From Usnea hakonensis (lineage: Eukaryota > Ascomycota > Lecanoromycetes > Lecanorales > Parmeliaceae), in the NCBI GenBank assembly GCA_013423325.1, contig BLJB01000150.1, positions 186,001 through 250,000 on the forward strand: DNA of 64,000 nucleotides, written 5' to 3'. The first letter of the stretch is position 1. The number at the start of each line of letters is the position of its first letter. The notes beneath the pieces are model-generated. The model saw nothing but the letters and a program-made list of their open reading frames with translations. It was not told the DNA's origin and did not search any database. Shown one piece after another: positions 52,569 to 63,020 of this stretch. A program made the translations under genes and the position numbers.

Positions 52569-53897
52569 ATGGCAGCCGCCAAATCTGCCGAAGTGCCCAC
52601 ACATCCAGCACGAGCACGCCGATCGACTAAGTCGGCGACGCCTAAACTGAGAGACAGTTGCCATTCCTGTGCGATTTCCAAAGTCAAATGCCATAAGGAG
52701 AAACCAACGTGCGCTCGTTGCGCGAAACGTGGCGTTGCGTGCGAGTACTTTGAGACCAAACGTGCTGGCCGTAAGCACGACACTCGACCAAAGCAAACCA
52801 AAAGCGTGCCTCAGGCGTTGCCAGCGCAATGCTTCTCCACTTTTGAGACGGGCTTATTGCCATCACGCAACCTTACCCAGCCTTCCCTCAGGCAACATAT
52901 GTCTAGTCAACCAGTAGTCTTGCCGGACATCCTTGCAACTCCTGACCTTGCTTCGTCGTCGACGCTAACAGCCTCAAGCTTCGATTTTGATGACTTTCTT
53001 GCGTCGCCAATATCATCTTGTGAGCCAGAGACGTCCGACTTTGATATCCTGGATCAGCCTCAATTCGATTGTAGAAGCCTCAACAGCGACTTTTTTGAGT
53101 TTGACGGAGCCGCAGCTTCTCACATACCTGAGGACGCATTCTCGTTCATTAGCGAAGCAGTCTCCGAATCGCCAGTCCAATCGAAACTACAGTCCCTTCC
53201 GGAGACCCGAGATTCCACCATCAGCGATGGTTCGTTCTTCCAGGATTTCTGCTGGGAATCGAAGTGCTGCTGTCTGATACGTGCACTTGACCTCCTGAAG
53301 CAACTCTCTCCAAACGCTTCGACCACTTGCATGTATTCGAAGCGGCAGGGTCATGAGAGTACCACATCTTCGGTCCCCACAATTCAATCTGTTGTTGCGA
53401 AAAATGAACAGAGTATTGAAGCGATCACCGGTATGCTTCAGTGTCCGTGCTCGGAGGATGACTATTTACTCACCATCATGTCACTCGTCATCTTTAAAGT
53501 ATTAGGCTGGTATACAGCAGTAATGGATGGTAGCCAGAATCCGAGCTGGTCTCACGCTGACAACCGGCGACAGCCTCTTTACCACTCTGAGCAGGGGCTG
53601 CAATCTCCAGTGATCATGGGTGGCTATTGCATCGATGGTGAAGATCAATGCCGCATGGTCGCCCAACTGATCCTTGGCGGGTTGAACCGCGTGCAGCGGT
53701 TGGTAAACTTACTGTCGCAGCGACTTAGAAGCCAAGGGATGCGCATTCGGACTACGAGCGGACTTAACGGCCCTGCTGATGGTCAAAACGTCTTTCCTGA
53801 CGGAGGATATCCTTCGCCTTTCTCGGCCACAGTGTTGATTCAGCTTGAGGCGGATCTTCGCAAACGTCTGGGGGATTTTGGCATTGGGAGTTGCTGA
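52569..53897 (+). CDS. AflR-type Zn2Cys6 transcription factor, 442 aa
   Basis: This is a single exon. A Zn2Cys6 DNA-binding domain lies at residues 31-58 with spacing C-x2-C-x6-C-x6-C-x2-C-x6-C (starts KLRDSCHSCAISKVKC). It is followed by the basic linker EYFETKRAGRKHDTR, which closely resembles AflR. Residues 80-240 are Ser/Asp/Phe-rich and probably the activation region. The C-terminal third carries the AflR regulatory domain: CPCSEDDYLLTIMSLVIFKV, then CRMVAQLILGGLNRVQRLVN and LLSQRLRSQGMRIRT. Members regulate aflatoxin, sterigmatocystin, dothistromin and anthraquinone clusters. No polyketide synthase or oxidase gene is visible within this window, so its target is unknown. It is an orphan or edge-of-cluster regulator. 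Confidence 0.9.
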   Translation: MAAAKSAEVPTHPARARRSTKSATPKLRDSCHSCAISKVKCHKEKPTCARCAKRGVACEYFETKRAGRKHDTRPKQTKSVPQALPAQCFSTFETGLLPSRNLTQPSLRQHMSSQPVVLPDILATPDLASSSTLTASSFDFDDFLASPISSCEPETSDFDILDQPQFDCRSLNSDFFEFDGAAASHIPEDAFSFISEAVSESPVQSKLQSLPETRDSTISDGSFFQDFCWESKCCCLIRALDLLKQLSPNASTTCMYSKRQGHESTTSSVPTIQSVVAKNEQSIEAITGMLQCPCSEDDYLLTIMSLVIFKVLGWYTAVMDGSQNPSWSHADNRRQPLYHSEQGLQSPVIMGGYCIDGEDQCRMVAQLILGGLNRVQRLVNLLSQRLRSQGMRIRTTSGLNGPADGQNVFPDGGYPSPFSATVLIQLEADLRKRLGDFGIGSC

Positions 53898-54765
53898 TAT
53901 ACTGTACTAAGCTGTTGACTTCATGTCGGCTTATTTTCAACGTCTGGACGTTGATTCAACACCTCTTCCATGCACCGTCATACGCCTTGAAAAACAAGGC
54001 GAGATATAACTAGCGTGGATTACATATGAGATTCTGTATCGATTTTTTAGCCATGGGTCAAGTACACCCATATCCTGACAGAGCGATTTCTCGGACAATC
54101 ATCATCGTGAGCAACCATCACGAGTCCAATTCGACCCATGACTTCTCCATCGCCTTGCCGCAGTGAGACGCGGAATCGAGAATGCCCTACCTCACCACCT
54201 TTAGTGCTTACCTACCTGTAGCCAATGCACACCCAGAGGGCCCATCTACGAACACACCTCGAAAGCCCACCTAGTGTAACCTACTACACTGCGAGAGAAC
54301 TAAGACAAAGTCCAATCCTCCCAGATCGATCCCATTCGCCAAAATCTGAAAGTCCTTCAACCAAGAAAAATAAGAGACCGACACCTACGCCTGCCTCTTT
54401 GGATTATACAGCATAATCCAAAGAGGCTGAAATGGCTTACCAGTCATGCCCAGAAGGTCCAAATCATCTTTATGAGAGCGATCCAGTCTAGGAACGGTAT
54501 CCGCCCATCCTCCTCTCCAACCCCCCCCCTTTCCAAATCCCCACTAACCCTTGCCATCAATTTACGCAACCGCCAAAACCATCAAACCCCTCAAGCATCA
54601 AAGCTCTCCATCCCCCTCGCAATTCATCCACCCCCCAAAACCACAGCCCCTCATAAAATTAAAACCCGAACTATCAAGTTCCAACCCAATCCCATCATGT
54701 CAATCCAGACCAAAACCCCAACACCCACTCCTCTCCCCTCCTCCCCCCCCCCAAAAACCCCCCCC

Positions 54766-54804
<39 letters not shown>

Positions 54805-55534
54805 AAAACGCCCCCGTTCCCCCCCCCCCCACCCCTTCACCTTATTGCACCCAGAACAACGTCGCCAATCAAGCAATCAAGCACAGCATACCCACCCCAC
54901 TAATCTCCCTTTACGGACTCTATCCAGGTAAAGTAGGGACGAGATACATGACATAAACACGATCATGTTGTAGCGAGCCATCTATCTATCTACCAACCAT
55001 CCACAAACGAGGAATCCGGCTCCAAAGATGCTTTCATTTCACCGATTAATTATAAAATGATCGAGAGACTGGTGATAAGATAGAGACTGAAAAGAAGCAA
55101 ACCTCACGAGGAAAAAATCAAACTTAAGTACTTTAGGCGACGAACCAACCAATCCATTAATCAATGATACCTTCCAAAATGCTATTTGCAAACACACACA
55201 CACACCAAAAAAAAAAGGAGAAGAAAGTGAATCCACTCAACAAATAATCTACTTCTCCAAACCCTCTCATCTATTCAGGAAAAATTAAATATCTATCACG
55301 ACTCTCCCCCCCGCGTTCCCTCAAATCAATGGCCGCAACCACCCATTTTGATACCATGACACTTCGTTAATCGACACGCACACAGTATGCCACTACACGC
55401 TCGCTCGCTTGCAAAAGGAGAAATCTCAGGGATACTCGTTCAATCATCCGCACTCGGCACCAATCTCTCTTACTCCCACAATTGATCATTGCTCTTGGTT
55501 GCTGGATATGACGGTGCGACTCCCCCCACTAGTC
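53898..55534. other. Gene-free stretch with low-complexity C-rich DNA
   Basis: From about 54490 to 54910 the plus strand is C/A-rich and almost G-free, with a long C homopolymer. A TATC run lies near 54979-54994 and a CA repeat followed by an A-run at 55193-55217. No gene is recognised. Confidence 0.55.
54736..54832. repeat. Long poly-C tract
   Basis: The plus strand holds several C-runs, the longest about 34 bases (54770-54803), interrupted by AAAAC, GAAAACG and GTT. Length in assemblies of such tracts is unreliable. Confidence 0.85.
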
Positions 55535-58500
55535 TCAGTCATTTCTACCGTCCTCCCTTTCTCTCTCTCTGGTCTTCTTTTTGAACAGTCCCAAATCCCC
55601 CAGTCTCAGTCTCGAGACATTGCCATCTCTACCACTTGGAGTTCTGGGAAGCCCGGCAGGATCGACAGCTTGCTGAGTCGCGGAAGGGGGATTGAGACTA
55701 TAAATGCTCCTACCGGGAGGCACCGCATCCTGACTACCCATGCTCGACGCCTGAGCACTGCCAGGACCTCGTGGCCCCACAATTTTCGAAATGTCCGCCC
55801 TTTCCGAGGAGCGGCGCAGACTGTAGGCACTTCGTGGCACGGGTTGTCTTTTATCATAGGTGGGTGTGACGAGTGGGTTGGGCTTAGAGGTACTGCCTGT
55901 GCTCGTCCGTTTAGGGTTTGGCGTCAAAGTGTAGATGCTCGAGCCAATGTCAGTCAAAGATATATCTGGTTCTGCTTGTTCGTCATGTTCGTCGATCTCA
56001 GAGGGCCGCGGGCCAGGGTTAGGATTGGAGACGACGCCAGGATCCCAGACGCTTGAGGAAGAGCCAGGAGGGGTATCCGTCTCTGAATCCAGCTCCTCAA
56101 GGGGCTCTTCCTCGGGTGACCTCGGAGAGTGGGGCGAATTCGAGACATTGGCTAGCTTCGAGGCTCCATGAGAGCTACGTGGAACGGCATTCCGGTAAAA
56201 ATAACTGTCTGCAAGGCTTGAGGTGCTGCTATTCACCGTATGAGTACTACCAGTCATCGTTGGTGTGTCGGGTGAGCTGTGGTCGTTCGTTTCTCTAGAC
56301 CTCGACTTCCGCTCTATCTGCTCCGCCAAGTCTTTCCACTTGGGCTCGAGAGTGCCACTTGGTCGCTCTGCTTGTTCAGCTCGAGTAAGACATTGTCTAG
56401 AATTCTCACGGCACTCTTCGCAAAGGTCGTCGAATCTTTTCAGCTCTTCGCTCATTGGGGTTTTAGGGTCCATCCCTCGTCGAACCTCTAACCAAACGTC
56501 TATCAACCCCGCAAACTCCCTAGCCTGATCAATCAAATATGGAAGACTTGGGAAACCCTCTTTACTAGTGTCAGGTAAGCGCTTCAGTATCGTGATAGGC
56601 GTAGCGTAGGAAGGCGGAATGGCAGATGTTCGTGCCTCAGGACTGATGGAGCAGATTTCATCGACGAATTCCTTGAACTCTGGGCGATGGGCGTGCAAAA
56701 ACTCGTTCATTTGTTCCATCCAAGGCTCTTTGCTACCAAATGTAGTCATATTAGCAAGGGTCTGCAATGCCTTGGTGATGAGCGTGAGAGTACGTTGAGC
56801 CCGAGGGCGGGCATGATCTAATACAACGTTAGCGACAGGGCGAGGACGTAGTGGATCGGGCCCGATTTTGTGGACCAGGTAGGGAAACCGACCTTTGAGT
56901 AAGCCGAACAGCTTGGGATTAAGGACCGCAGGACAAAAGAAGCGAAGAAAAAGAAAGCCTGATACACTACTGTAGCTGACAGTTCGAGAGAAGTCTCCGT
57001 AGCGGTCCTCCGCACAGGCCCGAATATGCCGCATAATATGGCGTATTTCGGGAGGGCAACGGTCTGCTGAATTCGCTATAGATTTCCAAACATTCTCAGT
57101 CAGAGCGATCAAGTTGCGCCAGTTGCGCGACAAGTCTTCTGGATTCTTCACGCGATTTGGATCCACCTCACACTCTGGATCGCTTTCGTCAATATCTCTC
57201 ATTTTCTCGCACAAAGTGTCTTCCAGATATTCTTTGCCGAGTCGGCGCATATGTAGATCGAGTGCTTTGGTGAGAAGAGAGTTGCCTCTGAAGAGGAGAT
57301 TGGCTTCCACGTTTGCATTCTTCCCCAAATCTCTAAGGAACACCTCGCGCTCGACGCCTGACTCGTACGAGTCGTGGGATGCAATGCGTCGACCGAAACG
57401 GAACTTGGACATTGGCGTCTCTTTGTGAATGCTGTCAATCTCATCCTCGACGAGCGATTTCAGCCAGTTGCTAGCTTCCAAGGGAACCTGCAAGATGTTC
57501 AGGAGAATTTCTGCTATCCGTCGCAGCTCAACATGCGCCATTTGAGCGATCTGGGTTGTCAAACCATTTGAAAAGTGACACAACAAATCGAGCATTGGCC
57601 GGTAGTCTTGGCTCATGAGTACTACCAATTGTTCTATACGAACCTTTACGAGTACATCACCGACAATTTGCTCTTGTTCGTTGACAATCGGCCACCACTT
57701 CTCCGTGTCTGTTGCCTTTTCAAGGTCATCGAGTCTGAGATGCAATGTTCCATATGTCATATCCAACGGCGAAACTTCGATATCACCATCAATGGAATGC
57801 GGGTTGATGTCGCCCCGCTCAAGATCGATGGGTGCGTGGGCCAGAGTCCAGTCCTTTTGGCCAGGATTGCGACTTTTGACTTCGATGGATGCACTGTCGA
57901 GGACAGGAGGAAGATCGGCGAATTCGAAGTCCTCCCTCCAGAACGGATTACCCGTATCCGACTTTACGGCTGTCCGACCCCTCAGCTGCCTATCCAGTCG
58001 GACTTCGGCGTAGTAACTGCCAGAGACCATTCCCATCTTGCTTGACGGACGATGTCCTGACCGTGAATTTGGGCCGCGGGAGTTTTCCTGACCAGAATGT
58101 AGCTTAGCTTCTATAATCCGTAATGAAAGTAGTCTCTCGACACGAAACATGTCATTATTGTTAGATTCAGACGTTACCCCTGCATCGTCTAATGGACCGG
58201 ATGGGTTGTCCATAGATGTTGCCTTAGGACTGTAGAGCTCTGAAACGGTGAATGCCCGAAGTAATACAAACCAGACCTCAAAGAGAACACGAGACTCCAT
58301 TGACAGATACACCGTTTGCATAGTGGGTAAAGTGGTGATGGTCGACGCATACTGAGGGTAGATGGCGAGAGAAAATTCATCCTCCAGTACTGATGGGTCC
58401 AGTCGCTGAATCGCGCATCGTGAAAGCGCAGAAAGCGGAATGAAAGCCATCAGGGTCGAATCAGATTCTGAAATCACCTTGAAGTGCCCGTTTTCTTGTA

Positions 58501-59737
58501 GTGTGCACGAGACCTTCCGCCAGTTGTTCGACATTGCCTTCAGCTGCTTGTAGGTCGATGCCCTCTTGTGGAAAGGCGGTGGCGAAGAGATGCCTGCTCG
58601 ATCTTCCTTGTCCCACATCAACATTTTCCCCACTTTGATGATCGACGCATCTTTGGTTGAAAAATTGCCAGAACGCCTTTTGCTATCCCCAAGCTTGCGT
58701 TCAGCCATGTGTGCTTCTTGTGGCTTTGTCATTTTGCCTTGAACACCCTTGGGTCGGATGGGCTGCCAACAGAGTAGTGCAGCTAGCCATGAGTCAAAGG
58801 TCTCAGGTACATGCGGGCGTAAGTGGATACCCGTGCTAGTCCTCTGGGTAGCTACATCGAGAAAGGTGGATCGTGAATCAGCATCGTACAAAGTCCGGAC
58901 TTGACATCCCCGCAGATCAGGGATGAGTGTTTTATTCTCAGACACCTTGCCCTTGGCCTGGTAAATTAGGGAACCTGTTGCTACGTTGATAGCGCAATAT
59001 CCAGAGGCCCATGGGCTTGAGGCTGACGTCCGAAAGGAAAGAATACCATGCATCCTCCCGCAAGTTGTCTTCATGAGCTGCAGTATCTTCTTCGCATCCG
59101 TAGACGAAGAGGACAAAGGTGTACCCGGTTTGGCAGCGATTGGATTTCTGATGGGTGACAGTGGTCGAGACGCTGGATTGAGGGGCCTGTGACGTATCCG
59201 TGGCTCTTCCATGGGTGGAGAGGGGATGATTGAGGGGAAACCGATCGACGAGTCCTCGCCATCTCCATGATTACCAGACGACTGTAGCGATCCGACGCGT
59301 TGTCGGCTTGTAGATGTCATAGATGGGGGAGATTGATCCCTATAGTGCTCCTCTAGGGTCCGAGTCCTGGGTCTCGTGGTGGGGGATTCCCTGCTGCTTT
59401 TTCTAGAATGGTTCTGTACCTGCGGCCGAACTGTGGGAGGTGCGCGAGGACCAAGATGTGGACTCCTAGGGATCTGTGGTGATGCACTTCTCGAAGACGA
59501 GAAGGTCAAGGCTGGAAGAGGGTTCCCAGAGTGAAGTATCTGGCCTGGGTCTGGAGTGGTAGCTCGCGCGACCGTTTCTCTGAATTCATCGGAATATATC
59601 TGCCCCTGTCTGTCCCTGGAAGAAGCTTTTTTGCTCGTGCGCCTTTGTATCGAGGGGACTGCATTCTGATCCTGCCCGAATATGCCCGAATTGCGCTTGC
59701 TGCCACCGCGCCTTCTATTTTCGAGCCTCTCTTCCAT
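55535..59737 (-). CDS. Ras GTPase-activating protein with PH-like, C2 and RasGAP domains (BUD2-like)
   Basis: It should speed GTP hydrolysis by a Ras-type GTPase, by analogy BUD1/RSR1 in cell polarity. The frame is open for 1400 codons, but 56818-56892 is a 75-nt intron (GTCGGT, branch GCTAACG, acceptor TATTAG). Removing it rejoins FGLLK-DHARPRAQRTL, the family sequence, and leaves 1375 aa. Residues 1-215 are disordered and basic. PH-like regions lie at about 227-328 and 365-495, C2 at about 533-700 (GSYYAEVRLDRQLRGRT; TGNPFWREDFEF), and RasGAP at about 740-1030 with the arginine finger at 817 (LLFRGNSLLTKALD) and the FLFLRFFCPAVLNPK motif. The last 230 residues are Ser/Pro-rich. The name BUD2/CLA2 follows from domain order only. 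Confidence 0.88.
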   Translation of the reverse strand: MEERLENRRRGGSKRNSGIFGQDQNAVPSIQRRTSKKASSRDRQGQIYSDEFRETVARATTPDPGQILHSGNPLPALTFSSSRSASPQIPRSPHLGPRAPPTVRPQVQNHSRKSSRESPTTRPRTRTLEEHYRDQSPPSMTSTSRQRVGSLQSSGNHGDGEDSSIGFPSIIPSPPMEEPRIRHRPLNPASRPLSPIRNPIAAKPGTPLSSSSTDAKKILQLMKTTCGRMHGILSFRTSASSPWASGYCAINVATGSLIYQAKGKVSENKTLIPDLRGCQVRTLYDADSRSTFLDVATQRTSTGIHLRPHVPETFDSWLAALLCWQPIRPKGVQGKMTKPQEAHMAERKLGDSKRRSGNFSTKDASIIKVGKMLMWDKEDRAGISSPPPFHKRASTYKQLKAMSNNWRKVSCTLQENGHFKVISESDSTLMAFIPLSALSRCAIQRLDPSVLEDEFSLAIYPQYASTITTLPTMQTVYLSMESRVLFEVWFVLLRAFTVSELYSPKATSMDNPSGPLDDAGVTSESNNNDMFRVERLLSLRIIEAKLHSGQENSRGPNSRSGHRPSSKMGMVSGSYYAEVRLDRQLRGRTAVKSDTGNPFWREDFEFADLPPVLDSASIEVKSRNPGQKDWTLAHAPIDLERGDINPHSIDGDIEVSPLDMTYGTLHLRLDDLEKATDTEKWWPIVNEQEQIVGDVLVKVRIEQLVVLMSQDYRPMLDLLCHFSNGLTTQIAQMAHVELRRIAEILLNILQVPLEASNWLKSLVEDEIDSIHKETPMSKFRFGRRIASHDSYESGVEREVFLRDLGKNANVEANLLFRGNSLLTKALDLHMRRLGKEYLEDTLCEKMRDIDESDPECEVDPNRVKNPEDLSRNWRNLIALTENVWKSIANSADRCPPEIRHIMRHIRACAEDRYGDFSRTVSYSSVSGFLFLRFFCPAVLNPKLFGLLKGRFPYLVHKIGPDPLRPRPVANVVLDHARPRAQRTLTLITKALQTLANMTTFGSKEPWMEQMNEFLHAHRPEFKEFVDEICSISPEARTSAIPPSYATPITILKRLPDTSKEGFPSLPYLIDQAREFAGLIDVWLEVRRGMDPKTPMSEELKRFDDLCEECRENSRQCLTRAEQAERPSGTLEPKWKDLAEQIERKSRSRETNDHSSPDTPTMTGSTHTVNSSTSSLADSYFYRNAVPRSSHGASKLANVSNSPHSPRSPEEEPLEELDSETDTPPGSSSSVWDPGVVSNPNPGPRPSEIDEHDEQAEPDISLTDIGSSIYTLTPNPKRTSTGSTSKPNPLVTPTYDKRQPVPRSAYSLRRSSERADISKIVGPRGPGSAQASSMGSQDAVPPGRSIYSLNPPSATQQAVDPAGLPRTPSGRDGNVSRLRLGDLGLFKKKTREREREDGRND

Positions 59738-60692
59738 TGCATGTCCTGCCTCTCTTAGCGACTATGGTCTCCTACTATAGCACTCTATTACTGCCAATGT
59801 CATTACTGGGATCTCCGAACCGGGCTTTCATATTCTTTACAAGGCTGACAGATTGTACTATTGCGCATGTGGGCAACCATGCGATGAAGAATTGTGGGGC
59901 CGGAAGGCAGCGAGTACGGGGGACTGCCGCGGTGACATTGGACGTAGAGTTTTCTTGATCGCCAGAGGTGGTAACTTGGATGGCTGAGGAAGGTTGGGAC
60001 GCACGCAACCTTGTGGTCTGAAGGCTAAACAAGGCTCGCGGATGGGACTGAGATATCTTTATAGAGATGTGGTAAAGGTATACAATTATGTTTCCCCAAC
60101 AAGGCGGGATCGAGTGTGAAATGAGTCAGATTGAATTTGGAATCGGATAGTTTTTGGTGAGACAAGAAATGTGAAAGGCGCAATGAATGCAAGAGATGCA
60201 GCTGGTAGTGATAGTGGTAGTGGTAGTGGCAGTAGAGGGCGGCCGAGATAGCGCCGATGAGAGCGTTACGGTAAAGTAGTGTTACGGTAGTGTGGTAATG
60301 TGGTAGTTAGGGAAATGGTCCCACTCTTCAAACTTTACCTTGAGATGCCTTAAGGTACGTAGTTTCGTTGCATGTAGCATGTAGCATCATAGGGTTCAAT
60401 AGGGAGATACTTAACGGCTCAAGCCAGCACCCTCCCGCTGATAGGCCTTAAAAAATAATCTGCATCCTTCAGACCCACTCAGCTCGATGTAACCAAGTAA
60501 GCATTACTCCGTCGGTCAAAATCTCCTGACCAAGCTGGGCATTGGACTACTGGATTACAATGGCTGATCCATAGTCATTTCATTCCAAGTAAATACTCGC
60601 TGCTAAAAAGCGGTGATCCAGGTACAGCAGATGTAAACACAGATCGTTATTGCAAGCTCTAGCGCCGCTCCCAGAGTCCCTACCCATTTCCT
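59738..60692. other. Intergenic stretch, 59738-60692
   Basis: This is the promoter and leader region of the RasGAP gene. It holds a GTAGTG repeat at about 60210-60232 and a near-palindrome CCTTAAGGTA at 60349-60358. No gene is recognised. Confidence 0.5.
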
Positions 60693-61826
60693 TCATACAT
60701 CCTTGAGAGATTGCTCGCCAATCCCTACATCTCCACCCACAACGCTCATTGGTGCACTCCTTGTACCACTTAAGTCACCGCTTCCAGTCTTTCTCAAAGC
60801 TTGCCTCATAGTCTCAATCGTCAACTCCCCTCCCGTTGGTGGGCTATGACCGGAGTATGTGCTGCCGAGCCCATGTCCTCGATTAGGAGACGTCTCCGCT
60901 CCACGAGAAGATTCAGATCCACTCATTATTGGCGAACCACCCAGGCCTTGGGACGAAAGTGGAGAGCGCATAGGAGACGGTGAGCGGTTGCGAGCAGCGG
61001 CGAGAGGACTAGAAATCGCAGGAGCTACACTACCAGAGTGATCCACATGTTCGGCATGTACGACGTCAGCGAATGATATGAAGCTGAGCCGTCGAACGTC
61101 ATTCGAGTCCAATGCACCGTAATTCGACGCGGCATCGTCTTGGTCTGGGTGGGCGCCGAGATCATCCTGCCAGGAGGCTCCTGTCGCTTCGCTTGTTCCA
61201 GCTCCTGTTACCGTGACTGCAGCAGGCTGGTGGGCTGAGTGCATTACAATTTCCACGTTGTCGGGATTCAGATGATCGTCCGTGATTGCCGCTGAGGACG
61301 CGTCTAAGACAGGAGGAATGTGATTCTCGGTGGTGATATGCGCTGGTATGGCTGGTGAAGCAGAAGAGGCGAGACCATCTTCTTGCACCGAACGCTCGAA
61401 TATTTGAGAGGAAGCTGGCGATGGTACTCCAGGCGACGACGAATTGAGATTGCGTGATGGGGAACCTGGGGCGCCGTATGGATGCGAGATGGTCTGCGTG
61501 ATAGGTGCACCAACTCCCATGATTGGTGACGCCGAACGCATAGGTTTCGAAGGGGCTGTTGTAGCTGTTTGCGTAGCTGTTGGAGCTGCTGGAGCTGTTG
61601 CAGCGGGGACACTGGCGGGAATCTCCCTGGTCTTCTTGGTCTTATCATCTTCTCTCTTTTTGCCTAAGCCCCAGAATCTCCGCTTTCCAGCCTTCCCATC
61701 CAGCTCAGGGGCAGCAATGGCCTCAGGTACATTATTTAAGCCTTCACCTAAGAGGGGCGCCGATGATGTACGCGACCCAGCATCATTGCCTGCGTCTCTG
61801 CTTAGACTGATCCGTCTATCGGCCAT
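60693..61826 (-). CDS. Disordered protein with RRLSFISFADVV motif, 377 aa
   Basis: This is a single exon starting MADRRISLSRDAGNDAGSR. A basic block follows (KAGKRRFWGLGKKREDDKTK), a likely nuclear signal, then Ala/Thr/Pro-rich and Ser-rich regions. Two short ordered segments stand out: RRLSFISFADVVHAEHVDH near 245-263 and ELTIETMRQALRKTGSGDLS near 337-356, both surrounded by low complexity. From general knowledge such motif islands are found in conserved but unstudied ascomycete proteins. I cannot give a function. The RRLS site resembles a protein kinase A target (RRxS). Lack of introns and strong codon use make it a real gene. Confidence 0.75.
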   Translation of the reverse strand: MADRRISLSRDAGNDAGSRTSSAPLLGEGLNNVPEAIAAPELDGKAGKRRFWGLGKKREDDKTKKTREIPASVPAATAPAAPTATQTATTAPSKPMRSASPIMGVGAPITQTISHPYGAPGSPSRNLNSSSPGVPSPASSQIFERSVQEDGLASSASPAIPAHITTENHIPPVLDASSAAITDDHLNPDNVEIVMHSAHQPAAVTVTGAGTSEATGASWQDDLGAHPDQDDAASNYGALDSNDVRRLSFISFADVVHAEHVDHSGSVAPAISSPLAAARNRSPSPMRSPLSSQGLGGSPIMSGSESSRGAETSPNRGHGLGSTYSGHSPPTGGELTIETMRQALRKTGSGDLSGTRSAPMSVVGGDVGIGEQSLKDV

Positions 61827-62396
61827 TGTGCCGAGGGGTCGCGGAGGCCTATTGCCTTTGCATGGGTAGAAGAGATCTGATTCCCGTATAGAAAGACCTG
61901 ATCAACATCCACTTTTGAACAACACTAAATGCGCTGCAAAGGAAAAAATAGGGATCTCAAGGGGCAAGGAAAAGCCCAAGGACGGCAATAGCACACCTTT
62001 CAGCTTTGCTTAATGTGTGTGGCTTAAGCGCTCCCTCTCCACATGTACCTACTTTCTTAGCGAAAAGTGTGCGTCCTGGAAAAGCCTTGCCCAAATGATT
62101 GTGCGTAGAAGCTGCAAAAGAGGTAAAGGAAGAGAATTCAGCTCGGGGTACAGTAGAATTTCCTTCCCAGATCCCTCCAATCGGCCAGGAACTACTAGAT
62201 AGAGTTGTTGTTTGAAGGGTTGGCCACGTCTCAATCAAACGGTGACGCCGTTTGGCAGGGATAATTTGGACTTCGTTACATCACAGCCCTATCGGCAAGA
62301 TCCATTTCAATTTCCGACCGATTTTCAACCTTGCCTCGCGTGCTCAAGCATATTAAATTTTTATACTCGAGTCCGACGCGAATCTACATCAACAGA
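61827..62396. promoter_or_regulatory. Divergent promoter region, 61827-62396
   Basis: This lies between two divergent starts. TTTTTATAC at about 62358 lies 30-40 bp before the mL58 ATG. Short frames on both strands have no domain. Confidence 0.4.
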
Positions 62397-63020
62397 ATGT
62401 CCATCTCCCTCTCTTCGCGACCAGTATTCAATTTACCGTTCCTTCTCCCATCCTTCTCAAGCCTTGTGGTCTACGTCCCTCGAAGAAATGAATCCTCTGC
62501 GCGCCGAACAACCAAACGCCTCAGAACGAAACCTGACGCTTCATTTACCTCCTCGATTCCTCCCTCCCAGATAAACGATCACATCGTTTTCAATCCCCCG
62601 TCCTCCGCCCCATCGCCATACCATACTCCTCCGGTCTTCCTCCCACCCAATGACCCACGACGGACCCTCCTCGCCGAGTCCCATAAGCATGCAAACCCCT
62701 ACGACCAACCTGGCAGACGCTTACCACCAATCATCCCTAAGCACAGACCTTATGAGAAGAAGTATCATTTGGAACAAAAGGAGATTGAAGAAATCAGGCG
62801 ACTGAGGAGCGATGATCCGTATAAATGGACTCGGGCAAAGTTGGCGGAGAAGTTTGGGTGCAGTCAATTCTTTGTGGGTATGGTTGCGGAGGCATCTGCG
62901 GAAAAGAAGCTGGCCGAGCAGAGGAAGTTGGAGGAGGTTCAGGAAAAATGGGGGAGGAGAAGGACGTATGCAAGAGAGGATAGGAGCAAGAGGAGGGATC
63001 TATGGGGCAAGGACTTATAG
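62397..63020 (+). CDS. MRPL20: Mitochondrial large-subunit ribosomal protein mL58 (Mrpl20 type)
   Basis: This is a fungal-specific protein of the mitochondrial large ribosomal subunit. Single exon, 207 aa from the first ATG (MSISLSSRPVFNLPFLLPSF); the frame is open upstream but without ATG. The N terminus is a mitochondrial presequence. The mature part shows the family pattern: RRNESSARRTTKRLRTKPDA, IVFNPPSSAPSPYHTP, FLPPNDPRR, and the C-terminal EIRRLRSDDPYKWTRAKLAE followed by KFGCSQFFVGMVA. The strongly basic tail (RRRTYAREDRSKRRDLW) fits rRNA binding. It lies divergently next to the disordered-protein gene. Confidence 0.9.
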   Translation: MSISLSSRPVFNLPFLLPSFSSLVVYVPRRNESSARRTTKRLRTKPDASFTSSIPPSQINDHIVFNPPSSAPSPYHTPPVFLPPNDPRRTLLAESHKHANPYDQPGRRLPPIIPKHRPYEKKYHLEQKEIEEIRRLRSDDPYKWTRAKLAEKFGCSQFFVGMVAEASAEKKLAEQRKLEEVQEKWGRRRTYAREDRSKRRDLWGKDL

